Origin: Fidelibacterota bacterium
GTDB taxonomy: Bacteria > Fidelibacterota > UBA8477 > JABMPR01
Direction: 5' to 3'
Length of the DNA: 8,730 nt
NCBI GenBank assembly: GCA_030596225.1
Contig: JAUVKO010000076.1
Coordinates: 1 to 8,730, forward strand
The translations under genes were made by a program, and so were the position numbers. How positions within the stretch are numbered: the first letter of the stretch is position 1; each line of letters opens with the position of its first letter. Positions 1-5,947 of this stretch are shown piece after piece. The notes beneath the pieces are model-generated. The model searched no databases. It saw only the letters and a list, made by a program, of their open reading frames with translations, and was not told the origin of the DNA.

Positions 1-316
1 AGTAGTATTCGCCCAGGTGCATGAGAGATCCTGCCATATACCGACTATTTGAATGATTGCGAATGATATCTTTATAGAGACCTGCAGCTATTAAGGCATC
101 TGTTTGAATGAGAGCTCGTGCATAGCGTACTCCCGGGTGTCCCGGGTGGGCAAAGCTTAAATCCGAGAGCACAATTTTGGCACTATCCAGCTCCCCTTCC
201 CGGATAAGCGCTAATAAGCCATCAACATCCTGACTGAAGGAGGTGACGGGACTTCCAATGACACAAGCCACCAGAAGAACTATAATTTTATTCAGGAGTG
301 TTTTACCCATCCGCAT
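1..316 (-). CDS. Secreted helical-repeat (TPR-like) protein, N-terminal part only
   Basis: This open frame runs off the left edge, so only about 105 N-terminal residues are visible. The frame opens just after a TAA with ATG CGG ATG, so translation may start at 316 or 310; neither has a clear Shine-Dalgarno. It overlaps the end of lapB by 25 nt (or 19), which suggests translational coupling. The N-terminus is a signal peptide: basic residues, a hydrophobic core of about 12 residues (IIVLLVACVIG), then a likely signal peptidase I site in SFS|QD. The mature part starts with amphipathic helices (LLALIREGELDSAKIVL, then VRYARALIQTDALIAAGLY) that resemble TPR or BamD/YbgF-like helical repeats. A lipobox-like LVAC within the hydrophobic core makes a lipoprotein possible but less likely. 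Function is unknown; the C-terminal domain that would define it lies outside the window. Confidence 0.7.
   Translation of the reverse strand, partial: MRMGKTLLNKIIVLLVACVIGSPVTSFSQDVDGLLALIREGELDSAKIVLSDLSFAHPGHPGVRYARALIQTDALIAAGLYKDIIRNHSNSRYMAGSLMHLGEYY
131..148. repeat. Perfect 9-nt tandem duplication inside a coding region
   Basis: The nine bases tcccgggtg occur twice back to back. On the coding strand they fall in frame and encode HPG-HPG in the mature part of the secreted helical-repeat protein. Replication slippage is the likely origin. It adds three residues without disturbing the frame. Confidence 0.8.
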
Positions 317-1422
317 TTATCACAGATATAGCTAGGTTCTTCTTTCACATGACTACAATTCGGGCAAGTGAGAATCCGCTTTTTGCGATCCGATACGATG
401 AAATCATCGATAGCCGATTTGAGGGCATCTTTGTGTCCCAATTTTTCAAGTATATGGAGATGCCCAAGGATAAAACTCAGATTATTATAATCTGGATCTT
501 TCACCTCTTCCAAGAGGGTCAACGCATCACGATATTCCCCTTTGCGCTCAAAATAATTGGCTAATCCAATGATCACTTCCAGGTTATCCGGCTGTTTTTT
601 ATGCAGACGTTGATAGAACTGTTCCACCTGTTCAAATTGCCCCAGCTCAAAATACATCTTTTCGATCTCGGCAAAAATGATGCTTCCAGCTGTTGGATCC
701 AGTTCAACAAATGTAGTGTAAAAATCAATGGCATGCTTAAAATTTCCCTCTTCCTGGCGAATCTTACCAAGATGATAATAGGGTGCTGCGCACTTGCTAT
801 TCAGCTTAATCGCCTGCTTCAGCATCGAAATAGCTGCAGATTTATCTCCTGATGCCTTGGACTGGAGTGCTTCCTCAGTTTTATAGACCGACGGGAGTAA
901 CGAATCAGCCGTTCCACCGGCAGAATTCTCCTTTTGGAATGCTTGTATAGCAACATTCCATTTTTTGCGTCGAACGGCATAACGATGTAAGGCTTTCAAG
1001 GCCCAAAGGTTCTTCTTGTTGATCTTGAGCATGGATTTTGCGTGTTGAGCTGCTTCTGCATACTGTTCTAAAGCTTCGTGATCCAGGGCCAGTCGCTCAT
1101 GAGCCATGAGACGCATCTCCTCACTGATCCCGGTTCTCTCCAAAACTTCATTATGCACCTTGATTGCAGATTCATAATTCTCTAATTGGCGATATAAATC
1201 TCCAACCTGAAGATAGACACCAAGATTGGAAGTATCCTTGCGGCCAATTTCACGGAGTAATTTCAATGCTCGTTCTTTTTCACCAACCAAAATGAAATTC
1301 AACGCTCTGATCTCCGCATCATGAGCACTGATCTTTTTGGGATTGCTAAAGAAAAAGAAGCGAATCAAGAAAGCAAAGGCTACTAAAACTAAGAGCAATA
1401 CAAATAATGTGATAATGTCCAT
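292..1422 (-). CDS. lapB: LapB/YciM-like membrane-anchored TPR protein with C-terminal rubredoxin-type zinc ribbon
   Basis: At 376 aa this is close to E. coli LapB (389 aa) and has the same layout. Residues 4-25 form one N-terminal transmembrane helix (ITLFVLLLVLVAFAFLIRFFFF). A long run of TPR helices follows, with recognisable units such as AAPYYHLGKIRQEEGNFKHA near 212-231. The end is a metal ribbon with cysteine pairs C353-x2-C356 and C367-x2-C370. In E. coli, LapB sits on the cytoplasmic face of the inner membrane and guides FtsH to degrade LpxC, which sets lipopolysaccharide synthesis; the TPRs and ribbon are both needed. That role is inferred here. The gene starts 15 nt after lapA, the usual partner, and its end overlaps the next gene. 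The architecture is clear; functional equivalence to E. coli LapB is less certain outside Proteobacteria. Confidence 0.82.
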   Translation of the reverse strand: MDIITLFVLLLVLVAFAFLIRFFFFSNPKKISAHDAEIRALNFILVGEKERALKLLREIGRKDTSNLGVYLQVGDLYRQLENYESAIKVHNEVLERTGISEEMRLMAHERLALDHEALEQYAEAAQHAKSMLKINKKNLWALKALHRYAVRRKKWNVAIQAFQKENSAGGTADSLLPSVYKTEEALQSKASGDKSAAISMLKQAIKLNSKCAAPYYHLGKIRQEEGNFKHAIDFYTTFVELDPTAGSIIFAEIEKMYFELGQFEQVEQFYQRLHKKQPDNLEVIIGLANYFERKGEYRDALTLLEEVKDPDYNNLSFILGHLHILEKLGHKDALKSAIDDFIVSDRKKRILTCPNCSHVKEEPSYICDKCGWVKHS

Positions 1423-1437
1423 GATTAAGCCCGGTTC

Positions 1438-1752
1438 CTATTTGCTTTGAGTCTCCACATCATCCTCTTCTTCAAGGACAGCCTGGCGACGTTTATCAAC
1501 TTCACCCTGCAATTTTACCCGTTCTCTATCAATTAACTTCAGCCCTTGACGAAGTTTAATATTCTGACCAATGGTTATCGAAAAACCAAATAATATACCT
1601 AGAATTACACTGCCAAGGATCACGACGTAAAGAGGTATATCCGAATACACAGCACCCATTAACTTCAATTCAACTAGTGTAGCATTCTGGGTAAAAACCC
1701 AGACAATGGTTAAGATAATTGCAATGGTAATAAAGATTTTAAGTTCTTTCAT
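1438..1752 (-). CDS. lapA: LapA-like (DUF1049) two-helix membrane protein
   Basis: With the start preferred here the protein has 104 aa. It has two hydrophobic helices (about residues 5-20 and 40-62) joined by a short loop with the family-typical F-T-Q-N-x-x-x-V-E-L pattern at 20-29. A charged, helical cytoplasmic tail (about 66-104) ends in an acidic stretch. This is the LapA/YciS (DUF1049) layout. In E. coli, LapA is made together with LapB and takes part in lipopolysaccharide assembly. A longer frame is open back to a TTG at 1764 that overlaps the miaB stop. The ATG at 1752 is better because GAGGGAG lies just upstream at 1756-1762 at suitable spacing. The gap to miaB is 8 nt and to lapB 15 nt, so the three are very probably co-transcribed. 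Confidence 0.82.
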   Translation of the reverse strand: MKELKIFITIAIILTIVWVFTQNATLVELKLMGAVYSDIPLYVVILGSVILGILFGFSITIGQNIKLRQGLKLIDRERVKLQGEVDKRRQAVLEEEDDVETQSK

Positions 1753-1755
1753 TTG

Positions 1756-1762
1756 CTCCCTC
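1756..1762 (-). promoter_or_regulatory. Ribosome binding site that fixes the lapA start
   Basis: GAGGGAG on the minus strand lies three bases before the ATG at 1752 (about six from its GAGG core). It overlaps the TGA stop of miaB. It supports the ATG at 1752 over the TTG at 1764, which would place this site inside the coding region. Confidence 0.65.
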
Positions 1763-3074
1763 AATCTATAATCTGGCCAAACAAAGTGATCCCTTGAGCG
1801 TCAATAATTTTCACATTAACCAGATCACCCGGTTTTTCACCGACTTTATCAAATATAACAATTTTATTGGAACGTGTTCTACCTTGATGTTGTTTTTCAG
1901 ATTTTTTTGAATCTTTTTCGACCAGCACCTCTAAAACTTCTCCAATGTGCAGTCGATTTCTCTCCAGAGTGTGTTCTTTTTGCAATACGATCATACGTTG
2001 GAGGCGATCTTGCTTTGCCTCTTCCGCTACCGTATCTGTGAACTCAGCTGCTTTTGTTCCAGGTCTTGATGAATATTTAAAGGTAAAGGCTGTATCAAAT
2101 TTCACCTGTTTCATCACATCCAGGGTCTCCTGAAAATCAGCTTCAGTCTCTCCGGGAAAACCGACGATCATATCCGTACTCAGCGCTAATCCGGGAATCT
2201 GTTCCCGCATTTTCTGTGCAAGTGCCAGGAAATGTTGTTTTGTATAGGTCCGATTCATGTTTTTAAGCACCCGATCACTCCCGGCCTGTAAGGGAAAATG
2301 AATGTGATTGCAAACCTTGGCGTTCTCTGTGTGAACCCGGAGTAGATCATCATCAAAATCTTGAGGATGTGGTGAGGTATAGCGGATACGCTCAATACCG
2401 TCTATCTTGGCAACTTCCAGCAGCAACTCGTGAAACCGTCTACCTTCATGGTGAAAAGAATTTACGTTCTGCCCCAATAGAGTCACTTCAATAAAACCCG
2501 CGTCACGTACCTGTTTAATCTCATCAATAATGCTTTCAATAGGGCGACTGCGTTCACGTCCCCTGGTAAAAGGAACAATGCAGAAAGAGCAGAATTTATT
2601 ACAACCGCGCATAATGGATATCCAGGCATTGATTCCCTCTCTGCGAGCAGGGAAAAGGTCATCGTAGACTTCCATCCGACTTAATTTTGTATCGATATAA
2701 TTATCGTTGGATTCATTGCGTTGTGATAGCAGTTCAGGAAGTCGCCGATACGAGTCTGGTCCCAGTATTACATCAACATAGGGTTTTGTGCGAAGCAGAT
2801 CTTCCTTAAGGTTCTGTGCCATACATCCCAGTACGCCGATTATGACCTTGGGATTCTTCTTTTTTAAGAATTTCAGATTGCTCAAACGAGCATGAACCTT
2901 CTCTTCGGCATGCTCCCTGACTGAGCAGGTATTAAGCAGGATCAATTCAGCTTCATCCGCTGCATCTGTCCTGATATAATTTTGGTTTTCGAGAATACCG
3001 GCCACCAATTCTGAATCGTATTCATTCATTTGACAGCCATAAGTTTCTATATAATATTTTGGGGGAGTATTAAT
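1761..3074 (-). CDS. miaB: MiaB, tRNA-2-methylthio-N6-dimethylallyladenosine synthase (methylthiotransferase), probable AUU start
   Basis: MiaB is a radical-SAM enzyme that adds a methylthio group to i6A at position 37 of tRNAs reading UNN codons. Numbered from the start chosen here (437 aa), all hallmarks are present: the N-terminal domain with cysteines C14 (ETYGCQMNEYDS), C50 (NTCSVRE) and C84 (LGCMAQ) for the auxiliary 4Fe-4S cluster, then the radical-SAM motif C158-x3-C162-x2-C165 (GCNKFCSFC), and a C-terminal TRAM domain from about 375. The first ATG (3029) would begin at MNEYDSE and lose C14. Upstream the frame stays open for 20 codons to a TGA at 3090-3092 and encodes the conserved KYYIETYGCQ, but contains no ATG, GTG or TTG. 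ATT at 3074 has AAGGA seven bases before it, so I take it as the start. An indel in the sequence is the alternative. It leads the miaB-lapA-lapB run. Confidence 0.9.
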   Translation of the reverse strand: MNTPPKYYIETYGCQMNEYDSELVAGILENQNYIRTDAADEAELILLNTCSVREHAEEKVHARLSNLKFLKKKNPKVIIGVLGCMAQNLKEDLLRTKPYVDVILGPDSYRRLPELLSQRNESNDNYIDTKLSRMEVYDDLFPARREGINAWISIMRGCNKFCSFCIVPFTRGRERSRPIESIIDEIKQVRDAGFIEVTLLGQNVNSFHHEGRRFHELLLEVAKIDGIERIRYTSPHPQDFDDDLLRVHTENAKVCNHIHFPLQAGSDRVLKNMNRTYTKQHFLALAQKMREQIPGLALSTDMIVGFPGETEADFQETLDVMKQVKFDTAFTFKYSSRPGTKAAEFTDTVAEEAKQDRLQRMIVLQKEHTLERNRLHIGEVLEVLVEKDSKKSEKQHQGRTRSNKIVIFDKVGEKPGDLVNVKIIDAQGITLFGQIID

Positions 3075-3081
3075 GATCTGA

Positions 3082-3086
3082 TCCTT
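3082..3086 (-). promoter_or_regulatory. Shine-Dalgarno sequence for the proposed AUU start of miaB
   Basis: AAGGA (within GAAGGA) is separated by seven bases from the ATT at 3072-3074, which is near-ideal spacing. No ATG, GTG or TTG in any useful frame lies at that distance. The ATG at 3029 is over 50 bases away and has no comparable site. This is the main evidence for a non-AUG start. Confidence 0.6.
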
Positions 3087-3123
3087 CTTTCAACAACATT
3101 TTACGTATCGCTTAACAACGACG

Positions 3124-3152
3124 AATATATTTTTAGCGACTTTGACCTACAA
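3124..3152 (-). promoter_or_regulatory. Candidate sigma70-type promoter for miaB (proximal)
   Basis: On the minus strand, TTGTAG (3147-3152) is followed after 17 bases by TATATT (3124-3129). The -10 box matches the consensus at five of six positions and the -35 box at three of six. Transcription would begin near 3117, giving a leader of about 40 nt. It competes with the distal candidate below; the sequence alone cannot tell which is used. Confidence 0.4.
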
Positions 3153-3156
3153 GGGT

Positions 3157-3186
3157 ATTATACCAATTACACCTCAAAACAGTCTA
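3157..3186 (-). promoter_or_regulatory. Candidate sigma70-type promoter for miaB (distal)
   Basis: On the minus strand, TAGACT (3181-3186) is followed after 18 bases by a perfect TATAAT (3157-3162). The -10 box sits in the small palindrome GGTATAATACC. The -35 box lies in the loop of the larger inverted repeat, so the repeat and the promoter overlap. The leader would be about 75 nt and would include the nine-codon reading frame just before miaB. Confidence 0.4.
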
Positions 3187-3219
3187 TGCATTCTTCATCT
3201 TTTGAAGTACAATTGGTAT
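3160..3219. repeat. Imperfect inverted repeat in the capA-like/miaB gap
   Basis: Arms 3160-3179 and 3200-3219 can pair at 17 of 20 positions. The outer nine base pairs (ATACCAATT with AATTGGTAT) and the inner six (TCAAAA with TTTTGA) are perfect. The loop is 20 nt. The stem is AT-rich and no T-run follows on the minus strand, so it does not look like a rho-independent terminator. It lies 12 bases past the stop of the capA-like gene and covers the distal promoter candidate. It may be a small mobile-type palindrome or a protein-binding or mRNA-stabilising hairpin. Confidence 0.6.
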
Positions 3220-3231
3220 TAAAACTTAGCT

Positions 3232-4281
3232 CTACCTGCCCTGATCTTCCAGAATCAGGTGTCCGTCAGGTGTCAAATGGATACCAGTCCCCGGCAGGTC
3301 TGCTCTGGATAAGGAATCAACTAAGAAGGTAAATCGATGTTCCCGGTCTAACAGCGGAACCCCCCAATATTTTTGCTCTGTGGAAATGATTTTTGCTTTA
3401 GCAAGCCTTCCTGATTCCGTGAGTTCAATTTCGAGAATGCCTCCAAAACGGCGGTCGGCTAAAAGATTGAAACGGCCGTAGGTTGCAAAGTTTGCCAATG
3501 AATAGGCAATCAGTTTTCCTTGATAAATTTCCATGGCACGAGCAACATGAGGACCATGTCCGAGAATCAGATCTGCTCCGGCATTGACCAGCATATGCGA
3601 GAATTTCCGCAGATGCCCCCGCTGTTCCCCCATGTAATATTCCATACTGTCCGGCAAAGACATTGCAGCCAGTCCTTCAGCTCCTCCATGGATCGAGATA
3701 ATGACAAGCTCATGGTCAGACTTCACTTGGGCAATGAACTCAGCTGCAGCATTTTGATCTAACGAACTGTTACAGTTTCCACCACTATGAAAAGCGATAA
3801 AGGCCACCCTAACACCTCTAACAGTCCTACTGGAATAGCTACCCGGGCGACCTGACCACCCAATGCCAAGAGAATCCAGTATATACTCAGTCCGATTTAC
3901 ACACTCTGGTCCAAAATCACCCACATGGTTATTAGCCAGGGATAAAAAATCAAAGCCAGATTGCTTAAGATCCTCACCATAGATCTCAGGCATGCGAAAT
4001 AGATAGCAATCCAATGAGTCAGGCTCGCACTTATCCGTTACTCCACTATCACAAAGGGTTCCCTCCAGATTGCCAATTGTGAGGTCAGCGTCATTGAGTA
4101 AGGGACTGATATATTTTAAAATATTTCCTTTCTCTTCCGGGCGTAGAAAGCCGTCCGGTGTGACTGTACCCAGCATAATGTCTCCCACAGCTCGAATGCG
4201 AATCACATCATCAGACTCGGCACTTAATCCTATAGTGATGATTAATAATAGAAGAAAAGATTGGCTAATTATTTTTCGCAT
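3232..4281 (-). CDS. Exported CapA/PGA_cap family protein (calcineurin-like metallophosphoesterase fold)
   Basis: The 349-aa protein starts with a classic signal peptide (MRKIISQSFLLLLIITIGLS, cleavage near LSA|ES). The mature part shows the CapA (PGA_cap, PF09587) motif series in order: AVGDIMLG (31-38), NLEGTL (71-76), LSLANNHVGDFG (113-124), SIHGGAEG (196-203) and GADLILGHGPHVARAM (235-250), followed by KLIAYSLANF. Asp34, Asn118, His119, His198 and the His pair at 242 and 245 are the probable metal-site residues. Relatives include CapA/PgsA of poly-gamma-glutamate capsule systems, but most members occur alone and their substrate is unknown. No capB or capC neighbour is present, so a capsule role is not supported. 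Five cysteines (77, 85, 92, 127, 170) in an exported protein may form disulfides. It starts 40 nt past the terminator of the M23 gene and has no obvious ribosome binding site or promoter. Confidence 0.85.
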   Translation of the reverse strand: MRKIISQSFLLLLIITIGLSAESDDVIRIRAVGDIMLGTVTPDGFLRPEEKGNILKYISPLLNDADLTIGNLEGTLCDSGVTDKCEPDSLDCYLFRMPEIYGEDLKQSGFDFLSLANNHVGDFGPECVNRTEYILDSLGIGWSGRPGSYSSRTVRGVRVAFIAFHSGGNCNSSLDQNAAAEFIAQVKSDHELVIISIHGGAEGLAAMSLPDSMEYYMGEQRGHLRKFSHMLVNAGADLILGHGPHVARAMEIYQGKLIAYSLANFATYGRFNLLADRRFGGILEIELTESGRLAKAKIISTEQKYWGVPLLDREHRFTFLVDSLSRADLPGTGIHLTPDGHLILEDQGR

Positions 4282-4321
4282 GCTTCAATGATAGAATTTT
4301 AGGTTTTTTGTTGCGGCGGAT

Positions 4322-4350
4322 AAAAAAAACGCCCAGACAAACCGGACGTT
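4322..4350 (-). terminator. Rho-independent terminator after the M23 peptidase gene
   Basis: Reading the minus strand, AACGTCCGG (4342-4350) and CTGGGCGTT (4328-4336) form a nine-base-pair stem with two G-T pairs and a five-base loop. A run of eight T residues (4322-4329, the first two shared with the stem) follows. It lies 22 bases beyond the TAA of the M23 gene and before the capA-like gene. It therefore separates the two transcripts, at least in part. Confidence 0.85.
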
Positions 4351-4372
4351 AAAATTGCGATTACTTAAATGA

Positions 4373-5329
4373 TTACAATTCAATCTTATCCGTGAGAAAA
4401 TAATGACGTGGATTAACCGGAACATTCTTAACCCTCACTTCATAATGAAGGTGTGGTCCTGTGCTTCTTCCTGTATTTCCTGAGTAAGCGATCAAGTCGC
4501 CACGTTTCACTAAATCCCCTGGCTTTACCGCATAGCTGCTCAAATGTGCATATATAGTTTTGATTCCGTAACTGTGATCTAGAATGACTGTGTTGCCATA
4601 ACCTGTTTTACCATTTCTTGCCTTAACAACACCGTCGGCAGTTGCATACACAGGCGTTCCGGAAAGGACACCAAAATCCTGACCGTGATGCATACGGCGC
4701 TTATGGGTAAACGGGTCTGTACGTACACCAAAACTGGATGTTAAATAACCCCGATTAACTGGGAGAATGGAAGGAGTTCGACGCAGGCGGTCAACATCCT
4801 GTGATAATTTTGAGTATATCTGTTCATAACTATTAAGCTGTAACGTAATCTCACGACCCAAACCCGCTAGATTACTTTCAAGAGAATTAAGATTTAGGTC
4901 AGTAGCAGGCATAAGTTCATCATAATTCTGTGCAAAATCGTTAACGGCACCACCAGTACCCAGAGCCCGAACATCATCATCCACGGAGGGAAGATCAGCA
5001 TATACACGTAAAGCTTCGTCTTGCTCTACCAGTTCAGTTAGCTTAACCTCTGCATCATCTAAACGAATCTTCATGTCTTCCATGACCCGAACCAGTTCCT
5101 TGTTATGACTCTTCAGGCTAAGAACTTTAAGATCATACTGAGCGTTGGATAAGCTTGAAAAAAGGAAAGCACCGGCACCCATAACAAGCATCACCATAGT
5201 GAAGCTTACGCTATAGATAAGTGGTTTGGAGAAAAAAAGTTCTTTTACGCGATTTTTTTTATCGCTAATCAGGAAAAAGCGAAATCCATCACCTGCATTC
5301 ATACTATAACTACTTTTCCTTCCGATCAT
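4373..5329 (-). CDS. Membrane-anchored M23 (LytM-type) zinc metallopeptidase
   Basis: The protein has 318 aa. A short cytoplasmic N-terminus (1-35) precedes one transmembrane helix (about 36-59), a coiled-coil stalk (about 65-110), a linker (LRVYADLPSVDDDVRALGTG, 106-125, a pattern common in such proteins) and a C-terminal M23 domain (about 190-312). All active-site residues are there: H214-H-G-Q-D218, H262 in YAHL, and H293-L-H295 in GPHLHYE. Zinc ligands would be H214, D218 and H295. It is therefore likely an active endopeptidase cutting peptide crosslinks in murein, facing the periplasm, rather than a degenerate EnvC/NlpD-type regulator. It is monocistronic by layout, with a strong promoter upstream and a terminator downstream. 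The start at 5329 lacks a good Shine-Dalgarno; a later ATG at codon 10 is possible and would not affect the domains. Confidence 0.9.
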   Translation of the reverse strand: MIGRKSSYSMNAGDGFRFFLISDKKNRVKELFFSKPLIYSVSFTMVMLVMGAGAFLFSSLSNAQYDLKVLSLKSHNKELVRVMEDMKIRLDDAEVKLTELVEQDEALRVYADLPSVDDDVRALGTGGAVNDFAQNYDELMPATDLNLNSLESNLAGLGREITLQLNSYEQIYSKLSQDVDRLRRTPSILPVNRGYLTSSFGVRTDPFTHKRRMHHGQDFGVLSGTPVYATADGVVKARNGKTGYGNTVILDHSYGIKTIYAHLSSYAVKPGDLVKRGDLIAYSGNTGRSTGPHLHYEVRVKNVPVNPRHYFLTDKIEL

Positions 5330-5364
5330 CTTAGCGATTCGGCTCCCATCTTCTTAGATTATGA

Positions 5365-5393
5365 AGTATACTCTGAACCATAATTGATAACAA
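5365..5393 (-). promoter_or_regulatory. Sigma70-type promoter for the M23 peptidase gene
   Basis: On the minus strand TTGTTA (5388-5393) and TATACT (5365-5370) are exactly 17 bases apart. They match the consensus at four of six and five of six positions. Transcription would begin near 5358, about 29 nt before the start codon. The site lies after the possible terminator of the upstream gene, as expected for an independent unit. Confidence 0.6.
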
Positions 5394-5405
5394 GGGTTTT
5401 TGAGT

Positions 5406-5452
5406 AAAAAAATAGTGATTCTCGTCTTACTGGATTTATGCCCATAGAATCA
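5406..5452 (-). terminator. Possible rho-independent terminator after the small coiled-coil gene
   Basis: TGATTCT (5446-5452) and AGAATCA (5416-5422) on the minus strand pair perfectly over seven bases. The loop is long at 23 nt and contains a small inner TGG/CCA pairing. Seven T residues follow (5406-5412) after three spacer bases. The position, four bases past the stop codon, fits a terminator, but the loop is larger than usual and the stem is AT-rich. Confidence 0.45.
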
Positions 5453-5455
5453 GCT

Positions 5456-5860
5456 CTACTTTTTGACTTCTGTATCCTCTTCTTCAGATGTGATGTCATT
5501 AACCTGGGCTTCTTTTTTCTTGACTTCCAAATCCAATTCCTTAACGGATTTGGTCAAAGTAACATAGGCTTCCTGTTCAGTCAATTTAGCTAATTTGGCT
5601 TTGCTTAAGCTAAAAACCAATTCGCCCAGTTTCGCTAATGCCTTTGTTCGACTGCGTTTTAGCTGGTGAAGATCTAGCTTGATCTTGCCTAATTTGGATA
5701 ATTCTTCTGCTTTTTCAGTGGCAATCTTGCCAAATTCTTCAGCTTTTTCCATGGCAGCAGATCCAAACTCACGCAAACCTTTAAACATATCATTCATCCG
5801 CTTGGATGTGCGGTCTGATTTAGGTTCTTCTTGTTCTGGTTGTTTTGCTTCGTCGGTCAT
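5456..5860 (-). CDS. Small charged helical (coiled-coil) protein of unknown function
   Basis: This 134-aa protein is not one I can name. It has no signal peptide, membrane segment or cysteine, so it is probably cytoplasmic. The first 25 residues are polar and look disordered. The rest is predicted by eye to be almost all helix and very rich in Lys and Glu. Residues 38-59 are two 11-residue units, EKAEEFGKIAT and EKAEELSKLGK, an 11-mer periodicity like that of LEA or apolipoprotein-type amphipathic helices. The following part (KIKLDLHQLKRSRTKALAKL, 59-78) resembles a motif seen in small helical bacterial proteins, often before a zinc ribbon, which is absent here. A GAGG seven bases before the ATG at 5860 supports the start. 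It lies between serA and the M23 gene with likely terminators on both sides. Confidence 0.75.
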   Translation of the reverse strand: MTDEAKQPEQEEPKSDRTSKRMNDMFKGLREFGSAAMEKAEEFGKIATEKAEELSKLGKIKLDLHQLKRSRTKALAKLGELVFSLSKAKLAKLTEQEAYVTLTKSVKELDLEVKKKEAQVNDITSEEEDTEVKK

Positions 5861-5920
5861 ACCTTCACCTCATATTTAAATTATCGGATGTAGCGGCCGG
5901 TTTTTCATTTTTTTTAAGCG

Positions 5921-5947
5921 AAAAAACCAGGGCATCGATCACCCAAG
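5921..5947 (-). terminator. Possible rho-independent terminator overlapping the serA stop codon
   Basis: On the minus strand CTTGGGTG (5940-5947) can pair with TGCCCTGG (5927-5934) around a five-base loop. The core is three G-C pairs, with one T-T mismatch and several G-T pairs. Six T residues (5921-5926) follow directly. The left arm lies in the last codons of serA. The stem is weak, so read-through into the downstream small gene is likely. Confidence 0.4.

Noticed and set aside
1..316. Lipoprotein call for the left-edge secreted protein, based on LVAC at about residues 13-16 from the second ATG
   Set aside because: The hydrophobic core before the cysteine would be very short and hydrophobic residues continue after it; the SFS|QD site fits an ordinary signal peptide better. 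It is not excluded.
1753..1764. TTG start for lapA that overlaps the miaB stop (108-aa version)
   Set aside because: The ATG at 1752 has a GAGGGAG site just upstream, while the TTG would place that site within the coding region and adds four residues unlike the usual family start.
3160..3219. Inverted repeat as a rho-independent terminator of the capA-like gene
   Set aside because: The stem is AT-rich with a 20-nt loop, and no T-run follows on the minus strand.
3030..3332. 100-codon open frame on the plus strand across the gap before miaB
   Set aside because: It overlaps the end of the capA-like gene and the true miaB start, crosses the inverted repeat, and its protein shows no recognisable domain or ribosome binding site.
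3232..4281. Poly-gamma-glutamate capsule synthesis locus
   Set aside because: Only a CapA-type protein is present; there is no ligase (capB) or transporter-like (capC) gene nearby, and solitary family members are common.
5880..5885. GATAAT as a -10 box for the small helical gene
   Set aside because: No acceptable -35 box lies 16-18 bases upstream, and the implied transcript start would fall almost on the ribosome binding site.
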